From NCBI RefSeq assembly GCF_030756675.1, contig NZ_JAVBXD010000012.1, positions 46,052-110,051 on the forward strand: a stretch of 64,000 bases of DNA, given 5' to 3'. This document shows positions 27,111-33,689 of this stretch, in pieces. A program made the translations under genes and the position numbers. The notes beneath the pieces are model-generated. The model worked only from the letters and a program-made list of their open reading frames with translations. It had not been told where the DNA came from and did no database searches. Source of the stretch: Bacillus multifaciens. GTDB taxonomy: Bacteria > Bacillota > Bacilli > Bacillales > Bacillaceae_G. Within the stretch, counting starts at the first letter, position 1, and the number at the start of each line of letters is the position of its first letter.

Positions 27111-27515
27111 ATGGAAAACAAGAAAACAATTTACTTCTTATGCACAGGAAACTCTTGTCGTAGCCAAATGGCGGAAGCTTGGGGCAAAAAATATTTAGGT
27201 GACAAATGGAATGTATTCTCTGCTGGTATAGAGGTACACGGAGTAAATCCGAATGCAATTAAAGCAATGAAAGAAGTAGACATTGATATTACGGACCAAA
27301 CATCCGATATCATCGATCGTGATATTTTAGACAAAGCGGATCTTGTTGTAACACTTTGTGGTCACGCAAATGATGTATGTCCAACAACACCACCCCATGT
27401 AAAACGAGTTCACTGGGGATTTGATGATCCAGCTGGTCAAGATTGGTCTGTATTCCAAAAAGTTCGTGATGAGATTGGCGGACGTATTAAAAAGTTTGCT
27501 GAAACAGGAGAATAA
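27111..27515 (+). CDS. arsC: thioredoxin-coupled arsenate reductase ArsC
   Basis: This 134-residue enzyme of the low-molecular-weight phosphatase fold has the P-loop CTGNSCRS with nucleophile Cys11 and the relay Cys83 and Cys90 ([10 protein letters not shown]). Arsenate is reduced to arsenite by Cys11, the disulfide moves to Cys83-Cys90 and thioredoxin resolves it. It supplies Acr3 with its substrate. The start has TAAGGTGG upstream. Confidence 0.96.
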   Translation: MENKKTIYFLCTGNSCRSQMAEAWGKKYLGDKWNVFSAGIEVHGVNPNAIKAMKEVDIDITDQTSDIIDRDILDKADLVVTLCGHANDVCPTTPPHVKRVHWGFDDPAGQDWSVFQKVRDEIGGRIKKFAETGE

Positions 27516-27516
27516 T

Positions 27517-27558
27517 AGAAAACAAAATAAGCCGAGAAAAAATTCTCTGCTTGTTTTG
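27517..27558 (+). other. imperfect hairpin between arsC and arsD
   Basis: AAAACAA..AGC.GAGAA pairs with TTCTC.GCT.TGTTTT. It has internal loops and little U-tract. It could be an attenuator or a processing signal between the acr3-arsC and arsD-arsA parts of the operon. Confidence 0.45.
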
Positions 27559-27581
27559 TAAAGAAGAGGGAGAAATCAGAG

Positions 27582-27941
27582 ATGAAAAAGATTGAAATTT
27601 TTGATCCTGCAATGTGTTGTTCTACAGGAGTTTGTGGACCGAGTGTTGACCCGGAGTTAATTCGTGTTTCAGTAGCAATTAACAATTTGAAGAATAAAGG
27701 TATGAATGTTACTCGTTATAATCTTGCTAGTGAACCAGAGGCATTTGCTAATAACAGTGTAATTAGTCAGTTATTAATGGATAAAGGACCAGGTGTGTTA
27801 CCTATAACTTTAGTAGATGGAATAATAGTAAAAGAAAGAGTTCATTTAACAAATGAAGAATTAACACAATTAACGAATATGACGGAAGAAGAGTTAAGTC
27901 AGAAGCCAAAGATACGTTTAAATTTAAACGTAAAAAAATAG
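27582..27941 (+). CDS. arsD: arsenite metallochaperone ArsD
   Basis: A 119-residue protein of thioredoxin-like fold with the Cys12-Cys13-Cys18 As(III) site (PAMCCSTGVCGP). It passes arsenite to ArsA and raises the pump's affinity. The vicinal C-terminal Cys pairs of some ArsD proteins are absent; they are not needed for chaperone activity. AGAGGGAGA lies upstream. Confidence 0.94.
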   Translation: MKKIEIFDPAMCCSTGVCGPSVDPELIRVSVAINNLKNKGMNVTRYNLASEPEAFANNSVISQLLMDKGPGVLPITLVDGIIVKERVHLTNEELTQLTNMTEEELSQKPKIRLNLNVKK

Positions 27942-27959
27942 AGAAAGAAGTGAAAGGCA

Positions 27960-29720
27960 ATGACAAACCTATTTAATCCAAGCACAATAACATTCACACC
28001 ATTTTTATTCTTTACTGGTAAAGGCGGAGTAGGAAAAACATCTACTGCATGTGCAACAGCAATTGCTTTAGCTGATATGGGGAAACATGTTTTGTTAATT
28101 AGTACTGATCCAGCTTCTAATTTACAAGATGTGTTTGAAATTGAACTAACCAACAAGCCAAAAGTCATTCCTAATGTTCCGAACCTACAAGTAGCTAACC
28201 TGGATCCGGAAACAGCGGCTTATGAATATAAAGAACGTGTTGTTGGCCCATACCGTGGAAAGTTGCCAGATACGGTGATTGCTACGATGGAAGAGCAATT
28301 ATCCGGAGCTTGTACAGTAGAAATTGCATCATTTGATGAGTTCTCTACGTTACTTACAAATAAAGAGTTAACATCGAAGTTCGATCACATTATCCTTGAT
28401 ACAGCACCAACAGGTCATACGTTACGTCTTCTTCAGCTCCCAACGGCTTGGAGTGGTTTCCTAGAAGAAAGTACACATGGAGCTTCTTGCTTAGGACCAT
28501 TAGCAGGTCTTGGAGATAAAAAAGAGTTATATAGTCAAACGGTTCAAGCACTATCTAATCCGAAACAAACAACGTTGTTGCTTGTTACACGTCCTGATAG
28601 TTCTCCGTTACAAGAAGCGCAACGAGCATCTAAAGAATTAAAAGAAATTGGCGTTAGCAACCAATATCTACTTGTAAATGGCATCTTGAAAGACTATTTG
28701 CAAGATGATGGTGTTTCAAAAGCATTGTTTATGAGACAATTACGAGCGTTAGAAAACATGGCAGAAGAATTAAAAGGTCTTCCAACTTATGAAATTCCAT
28801 TAGTACCGTTTAATGTTACTGGCATAGAGAATATGAGAAAATTGGTTCGACCAATAGAGAATCTTTCAATTCTAGATGAAGAACAACAAGAGGTTGCTGT
28901 ACCTTCTCTTCAAAATTTGATTGCGAATCTTTCTGAGACTGGAAAAAGAGTTATTTTTACAATGGGAAAAGGTGGAGTAGGAAAAACAACTGTAGCCTCG
29001 GCAATTGCAGTTGGTCTTGCTGAAAAAGGCCATCATGTACATTTAACTACAACTGATCCAGCAGCTCATATTGATTATGTCATGCATGGAGAACAAGGAA
29101 ATATTACGATTAGTCGAATTGATCCGAAGGTAGAAGTAGAAAATTATCGTAAGGAAATCATTGAACAAGCAAAAGAAACAGTAGATGAAGAAGGCTTAGC
29201 TTATTTAGAAGAAGATCTACGTTCTCCTTGTACAGAGGAAATTGCAGTTTTCCGTACTTTAGCCGATATTGTTGAGAAAGCAAATGATGAAATTGTGGTA
29301 ATTGATACAGCGCCAACAGGCCATACATTATTGTTACTGGATGCAGCACAAACGTATCATAAGGAAATCGCACGCTCTTCTGGTGAAGTGCCACATTCTG
29401 TGAAAAACTTATTACCACGTCTTCGTAATCCAGAGGAAACAAGTGTTGTTATCGTAACATTAGCGGAGACTACACCAGTACATGAAGCAAGCCGTCTACA
29501 AGGAGACTTAAAACGTGCAGATATTAATCCAAAGTGGTGGGTTATTAATCAAAGTTTTTATGCAACATATACAAGTGATCCAGTATTAAGAGGAAGAGCG
29601 CAGTCTGAAGTACAGTGGATTCAAGCAGTGCAAAAGGAATCACAAAATAACTGTGTTATCATCCCTTGGCAATCGGAAGATATTGTGGGATATGAGAAGC
29701 TTAAAACTTTAGCAAAATAA
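27960..29720 (+). CDS. arsA: arsenical pump-driving ATPase ArsA
   Basis: This 586-residue protein has two homologous halves with P-loops GKGGVGKT at about residues 20 and 337, and DTAPTGHTLRLLQLP / DTAPTGHTLLLLD signature repeats. Cys of the metalloid site are seen in LSGACTVE, GASCLGP and SPCTEE. It uses ATP to drive arsenite extrusion through the permease. Its presence with Acr3 (in place of ArsB) is a known alternative arrangement. It begins 18 bp after arsD. Confidence 0.95.
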   Translation: MTNLFNPSTITFTPFLFFTGKGGVGKTSTACATAIALADMGKHVLLISTDPASNLQDVFEIELTNKPKVIPNVPNLQVANLDPETAAYEYKERVVGPYRGKLPDTVIATMEEQLSGACTVEIASFDEFSTLLTNKELTSKFDHIILDTAPTGHTLRLLQLPTAWSGFLEESTHGASCLGPLAGLGDKKELYSQTVQALSNPKQTTLLLVTRPDSSPLQEAQRASKELKEIGVSNQYLLVNGILKDYLQDDGVSKALFMRQLRALENMAEELKGLPTYEIPLVPFNVTGIENMRKLVRPIENLSILDEEQQEVAVPSLQNLIANLSETGKRVIFTMGKGGVGKTTVASAIAVGLAEKGHHVHLTTTDPAAHIDYVMHGEQGNITISRIDPKVEVENYRKEIIEQAKETVDEEGLAYLEEDLRSPCTEEIAVFRTLADIVEKANDEIVVIDTAPTGHTLLLLDAAQTYHKEIARSSGEVPHSVKNLLPRLRNPEETSVVIVTLAETTPVHEASRLQGDLKRADINPKWWVINQSFYATYTSDPVLRGRAQSEVQWIQAVQKESQNNCVIIPWQSEDIVGYEKLKTLAK

Positions 29721-29753
29721 AACATTTTTGATTAGTTACTGTGAAGGGGAGAA

Positions 29754-30041
29754 ATGAAAATGAATATTACAGATAAAGCAAAAGAGTTTATTGAAAATGC
29801 TATGAAAGAAAACGGTGTTTCAACACTATGTTTTACATTTGAGGGTGCTGGATGCTGTGGACCAAGCTACGGTATTAATTTAGGAGAAGCGCAAGAAAAT
29901 GATGTAACAGAAACAGTAAATGGTATTGAAGTTGCCATGGATCCAAAGGTCGTTGAAATTGTAAATACATTGACACTAGACTATGTAGAAGATCAACAAG
30001 GTGCAGGTCTTGTGATAAGTGGCGGATCGAATTGTTGCTAA
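29754..30041 (+). CDS. HesB/IscA-like small protein of the ars operon
   Basis: A 95-residue protein reading MKMNITDKAKEFIENAMKEN, with FEGAGCCGPSYGINLGEA in the middle and GGSNCC at the very end. The fold pattern (N-terminal helix, beta strands, Gly-Cys-rich tail) is that of HesB/IscA A-type proteins, but the cysteines are in two CC pairs rather than the canonical C...CGC. GGGGAG precedes closely spaced ATGs at 29754 and 29760. It lies 33 bp after arsA with no terminator between, so it is co-transcribed. Paired Cys could bind As(III) or repair Fe-S clusters; neither is shown. Confidence 0.75.
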   Translation: MKMNITDKAKEFIENAMKENGVSTLCFTFEGAGCCGPSYGINLGEAQENDVTETVNGIEVAMDPKVVEIVNTLTLDYVEDQQGAGLVISGGSNCC

Positions 30042-30066
30042 ATAATAATTAAGGAGACTAACAAAC

Positions 30067-30117
30067 ATGACTAACTTTCACGAACTCGTAAAAGGAAAAG
30101 TTGTGGGTTTGAAATAA
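30067..30117 (+). pseudogene. 17-codon remnant at the end of the ars operon
   Basis: MTNFHELVKGKVVGLK is translated from an ATG with a strong AAGGAGA signal 25 bp after the preceding gene. The excellent start but immediate stop suggest the front of a lost operon gene. It is too short to name the family; a thioredoxin-like start is one guess. Confidence 0.35.
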
Positions 30118-30543
30118 AGTCATGATGTTTGTAAGAAAGAAGCGAAGCTTTGAACAAAGTTGCGATGTATATAAAAATGATGCGATACTTTATCTCTTTG
30201 ATCGAAGAATTTTAAATGAATTTGGATTTTTTATTACATGAATTGTCCAATCAAAATGAATCCATTTTGATTAATGTTCTTTTTGAATGGATCCTTTGCT
30301 TATTGTACAGTTAGTTTTCTTTAAATGGATTGTGATTTTGAATAAAGTTTGGTTTTCACTTTTTGATCAAACTTTGTTTTAAGGCCACACAATTCAGGAT
30401 TAAGGTTTTTATGGAGGGAAAGTATAAAAAAAGAAGGAATATACATTGTTGATTCTAAAGAAGGAGTTAGCAGTAATTTGAGGTGAAGATGATTGTGATA
30501 TTGCATTCCGTAAAAAAGAATGTTACTCTAAAAATAGAATTAT
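30118..30543. other. gene-free, AT-rich stretch
   Basis: No gene was recognised. It holds small inverted repeats, for example AATCAAAAT / ATTTTGATT near 30251, the terminator-like hairpin at 30344 and presumably the promoter of the attenuated lsa unit, which I could not place with confidence. Confidence 0.5.
30344..30380 (+). terminator. probable terminator of the ars operon
   Basis: AAAGTTTG and CAAACTTT form a stem around a 16-base loop, followed by GTTTT. Confidence 0.45.
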
Positions 30544-30748
30544 GAGAGGACTGATGAATGAATAATGATTAACTAATCTATATTTAAATTTGAAACTAAT
30601 AACTTCAAACTACAAAATATAGGGTTAGTCTATCCATTTTTTATAAATCAGTTCATACTTTATTTGTCATAATTTCAATGATTAATAAGGACTTATTAAG
30701 TATAAGTGAAAGACTAATCCTTCCAATTACAAATTGGGAGGTTTTTTT
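30544..30748 (+). promoter_or_regulatory. ribosome-mediated transcription attenuator ahead of lsa (copy A)
   Basis: Read in order: a ribosome binding site GAGAGGA (30544-30550); leader ORF 30558-30572; P1, in which ACTAATCTATATTT (30572-30585) pairs with AAATATAGGGTTAGT (30615-30629), one bulged G; a conserved AGTCTATCCATTTTTT; then AGACTAATCC (30711-30720), which can pair with GGGTTAGTCT (30622-30631) as antiterminator; finally a terminator, CCTTCCAATT (30719-30728) with AATTGGGAGG (30732-30741) and seven T. P1 and the antiterminator compete for the same strand, and the antiterminator overlaps the terminator. A ribosome held on the leader ORF would open P1 and allow read-through. The same design recurs at 60295-60472. 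Confidence 0.8.
30558..30572 (+). CDS. leader peptide MNND of the attenuator
   Basis: ATG AAT AAT GAT TAA, seven bases after GAGAGGA. Its stop codon touches the 5' arm of P1. An overlapping MNE reading from 30554 is possible but is worse spaced. The sequence of the peptide may matter less than ribosome occupancy. Confidence 0.5.
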   Translation: MNND

Positions 30749-30817
30749 ATTCTCTTATAGGTAAGTTGATATTTATTAATCCGTAACTGTAACCGAACAA
30801 ATAAAGGAGAGAGAAAA

Positions 30818-30871
30818 ATGAGTAATTCAGACACTATTGTTACACATGTAATGCTCTATATAAGTCGTTAA
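30818..30871 (+). CDS. leader peptide ORF 2 upstream of lsa
   Basis: MSNSDTIVTHVMLYISR, 17 residues, follows a strong AAGGAGAGAG signal. Its last codons and stop lie in the 5' arm of the stem at 30862-30923. That is the geometry of antibiotic-sensing leader peptides, where a stalled ribosome changes downstream folding. It could also be an unrelated short remnant. Confidence 0.45.
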   Translation: MSNSDTIVTHVMLYISR

Positions 30872-30923
30872 TATCCATCACGCTTATATGGAGGAATTAA
30901 AAAATTGATGGATATTCCGACTT
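30862..30923 (+). promoter_or_regulatory. long stem-loop between leader ORF 2 and lsa
   Basis: AATATCCATCA (30870-30880) pairs exactly with TGATGGATATT (30906-30916), extended by AAGTC/GACTT after a 2/3-base internal loop. The loop exposes a GGAGG followed by a 10-codon ORF (30908-30940, MDIPTLYEKC) whose start is buried in the 3' arm. This may set translation of the third leader and, by coupling, of lsa. Confidence 0.5.
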
Positions 30924-30960
30924 TATACGAAAAGTGTTGATATATAAAGGAGGAATTATT

Positions 30961-32439
30961 ATGTCAATGATAAAAGTTCAAGACTTAACTTTTTCATACC
31001 CAGGTAGCTTTGATAATATTTTTGAAGGTGTAAACTTTCAAATAGATACAGATTGGAAACTAGGATTTATCGGTAGAAATGGGCGAGGTAAAACGACATT
31101 CTTTAATTTATTATTAGGGAATTATGAGTATAGTGGAAAAATTACTGCTTCGGTAGAATTTAATTATTTCCCTTACCCTGTTTCGGATAAGAACAATTTT
31201 ACTCATGAAATTCTTGAAGAAATTTGTCCCCAAGCAGAAGATTGGGAATTCCTGCGTGAAATATCCTATTTAAATGTTGATGCCGAGGTTATGTACCGAC
31301 CATTTAAAACATTATCAAATGGAGAACAAACAAAGGTGTTGCTTGCTGCACTGTTTTTGAATGAGGGTCAATTTCTATTAATTGATGAGCCAACAAATCA
31401 TCTAGACACTGATGCACGAAAGATGGTCTCTGATTATCTAAGGAAGAAAAAAGGGTTTATTTTAATTTCACATGACAGAATCTTTTTAGATGGATGCGTT
31501 GACCATATCTTATCTATAAATAGAGCAAATATTGAAGTTCAAAGTGGTAACTATTCTTCTTGGAAGTTAAATTTTGATAGACAGCAGGAACATGAAGAGG
31601 CTACAAATGAGCGTCTACAAAAAGACATAGGGAGATTAAAACAGTCTTCAAAGCGTTCAGCAGATTGGTCTCATCAAGTGGAAGCTTCCAAAAATGGAAC
31701 AAGGAATTCAGGATCTAAGTTAGATAAGGGTTTTGTAGGACATAAAGCGGCCAAGATGATGAAGAAAGCGAAGAACCTTGAATCAAGGCAACAAAAAGCT
31801 ATTGAAGAAAAGTCAAAATTACTAAAAAATGTGGAGAAAACTGAGTCGTTAAAATTAGAACAATTGAAATCTCAGTCAAATGAATTGGTTGTTTTGGCTG
31901 ATGTGTCTGTTAAGTATGATGACCAAATAGTAAATGAACCAATTAGTTTCATAGTTGAACAAGGGGACCGAATTGTACTTGATGGAAAGAATGGAAGCGG
32001 GAAAAGTAGTATCCTAAAACTAATTCTAGGACATCCAATACAACATACAGGCTCAGTTAATTTAGGTTCAGGACTCATCATTTCCTATGTCCAACAAGAT
32101 ACTTCTCATTTGAAGGGATCGTTATCGGGCTTTATTGAAGAGCACGAGATTGATGAGACGTTATTTAAATCTATCCTACGTAAGATGGATTTTGACCGAA
32201 TTCAATTTGAGAAAGATATATCTCATTATTCTGGTGGACAAAAGAAAAAGCTGCTTATCGCTAAAAGTTTATGTGAAAAAGCTCATTTATATATATGGGA
32301 TGAACCATTAAATTTTATTGATATTTATTCGCGTATGCAGATTGAAGAGCTTATTCAACAATTTAATCCCACAATGGTTATTGTTGAGCATGATAAGGCA
32401 TTTCAACAAACAGTTGCAACAAAAACTATATCTATATAG
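30961..32439 (+). CDS. lsa: Lsa-type ABC-F ribosomal protection protein
   Basis: This 492-residue protein has two ABC domains and no membrane segments. Walker A motifs are GRNGRGKT (38-45) and GKNGSGKS (about 342). Signatures are LSNGEQTKV and YSGGQKKKL; Walker B motifs are LLIDEPTNHLD and LYIWDEPLNFID. The basic linker (KRSADWSHQVEASKNGTRNS) is the antibiotic-resistance domain that reaches into the ribosomal exit-site region. The close resemblance is to Lsa(B)-type proteins, which dislodge lincosamides, pleuromutilins and streptogramin A. AAAGGAGGAATT precedes the ATG at 30961; a longer frame from 30934 is not needed. Expression is probably inducible through the leader at 30544-30940. Confidence 0.88.
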   Translation: MSMIKVQDLTFSYPGSFDNIFEGVNFQIDTDWKLGFIGRNGRGKTTFFNLLLGNYEYSGKITASVEFNYFPYPVSDKNNFTHEILEEICPQAEDWEFLREISYLNVDAEVMYRPFKTLSNGEQTKVLLAALFLNEGQFLLIDEPTNHLDTDARKMVSDYLRKKKGFILISHDRIFLDGCVDHILSINRANIEVQSGNYSSWKLNFDRQQEHEEATNERLQKDIGRLKQSSKRSADWSHQVEASKNGTRNSGSKLDKGFVGHKAAKMMKKAKNLESRQQKAIEEKSKLLKNVEKTESLKLEQLKSQSNELVVLADVSVKYDDQIVNEPISFIVEQGDRIVLDGKNGSGKSSILKLILGHPIQHTGSVNLGSGLIISYVQQDTSHLKGSLSGFIEEHEIDETLFKSILRKMDFDRIQFEKDISHYSGGQKKKLLIAKSLCEKAHLYIWDEPLNFIDIYSRMQIEELIQQFNPTMVIVEHDKAFQQTVATKTISI

Positions 32440-32513
32440 TTCAAAGTGAATGATTGAAGATATAATCAGTAAATCAAGTCATTAAACGATAGGGCGCTTT
32501 AATGGAATGATGA

Positions 32514-32558
32514 AAAAAGCCTAATTTCTCTACAATCAATTGAGAAATTAGGCTTTTT
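32514..32558 (+). terminator. terminator after lsa
   Basis: AAAAAGCCTAATTTCTC and GAGAAATTAGGCTTTTT make a 17-bp stem. Confidence 0.92.
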
Positions 32559-32708
32559 AATAGGAAAAGTAGAATACATATTAACAGAATGCACTCATAA
32601 ATGGGAATATGATATAAGACCATAAGGTTTTCCTACTATTTTAGTAAAGAACTTTTTTATACAAGGACATGAGTTTAAGTCAGGATAAAGGACTATTTAA
32701 AGATCAGG

Positions 32709-32748
32709 AACAAAGCATGAAAAAACAGTAATTCATGCTTTGTTTTTT
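32709..32748 (+). terminator. orphan terminator
   Basis: AACAAAGCATGAA and TTCATGCTTTGTT form a perfect 13-bp stem followed by TTTTT. The nearest + strand gene upstream already has its own terminator. Confidence 0.85.
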
Positions 32749-32853
32749 TGTAATGATAATACCCAAAAGATAAGGGGGATGAAATAAATTAAACATGAGA
32801 TGTTTCAGTTGAAAAGAAAACGTGAAACTTGTCCTTATGGTACATAAGTGTAC

Positions 32854-32881
32854 ACAGCTTATACACTGGCCGCATATCTTA
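32854..32881 (+). promoter_or_regulatory. candidate sigma-K promoter of the sugar cluster
   Basis: CATATCTTA at 32873-32881 fits the sigma-K -10 consensus CATANNNTA exactly, with ACA (32854-32856) about 16-17 bp upstream as -35. It is about 40 bp before the first gene. If real, the cluster is transcribed in the mother cell late in sporulation. Confidence 0.45.
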
Positions 32882-32919
32882 AAATAGATGTATAAACCAA
32901 TCGTGTCAGGAGAGATTTT

Positions 32920-33669
32920 ATGAAAGTCATAATTTTGTGTGGGGGGAAAGGACTAAGGATGCAGGGGATTCTAGAAGATGTTCCTAAACCATTAGTTCGG
33001 GTACAGGGAAAGCCTCTCATTTGGCATATTATGAACTGGTATAGTAAATTTGGACATCAGGAATTTATATTGCCGTTAGGATATAAAGGAGAACAAATTA
33101 AAGAATATTTCATGAATTATAATTGGAAGGAGTCTGATTTTGTTTTAAATCTTCAAAAAAATCAGTATCACTTGCTTGAGGAACAAAAATCGTGGAATAT
33201 AAAATTTATTGATACAGGAATAGAAACAATGACTGGAGCAAGGTTGAAAAAGGTTGAAAATCATGTGCAGGATGAACTGTTTTTATTAACTTATGGTGAC
33301 GGATTAGCACATATAGATATTAATGAGCTTATAAAATTTCATAAAGAAAAAGGAAAAGTTGCAACACTGACTGGCATTAGGAAAAATAGTCAGTATGGCT
33401 TATTGCAGGTTGAAAATGGAATTGCTACAGAATTTAAGGAAAAACCCTTACTTGATAGTTTAATAAATGGAGGTTTTTTTGTATTTGATAAAGCGATATT
33501 TAATTACTTAAGTGATGAAGATACGTGTATTCTTGAGGAAGAACTATTGCACAATTTAATAAAAAATAACGAACTAGCGGTTTACGAATATAATGGTTTT
33601 TGGATTAGTGTGGATACACCAAAAGATTTGAAGGATGCAAATGAAAATTGGGATCCTCATAAAAAATAA
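32920..33669 (+). CDS. glucose-1-phosphate cytidylyltransferase-like enzyme (RfbF type)
   Basis: A 249-residue nucleotidyltransferase with the N-terminal loop ILCGGKGLRMQ, the PKPLVRVQGKPLIWHIM stretch typical of RfbF, TGARLKKVE, and the metal-binding TYGDGLA. RfbF makes CDP-glucose from CTP and glucose-1-phosphate. A CDP-glucose dehydratase three genes on supports that reaction. GGAGAGA lies upstream. It opens a four-gene cluster on this strand. Confidence 0.82.
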   Translation: MKVIILCGGKGLRMQGILEDVPKPLVRVQGKPLIWHIMNWYSKFGHQEFILPLGYKGEQIKEYFMNYNWKESDFVLNLQKNQYHLLEEQKSWNIKFIDTGIETMTGARLKKVENHVQDELFLLTYGDGLAHIDINELIKFHKEKGKVATLTGIRKNSQYGLLQVENGIATEFKEKPLLDSLINGGFFVFDKAIFNYLSDEDTCILEEELLHNLIKNNELAVYEYNGFWISVDTPKDLKDANENWDPHKK

Positions 33670-33689
33670 TTCAAAGGAGTGAAAAGATA

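Larger units (their letters stand above)
32559..32919. other. gene-free stretch before the sugar cluster
   Basis: No protein gene was recognised. It contains a second good terminator at 32709-32748 that serves no visible gene (a lost gene or small RNA may have ended there) and the candidate sigma-K promoter. Confidence 0.5.

Noticed and set aside
30118-30543. arsenic-operon continuation gene
   Set aside because: Only the 17-codon start remains; all frames after it are closed by stops.
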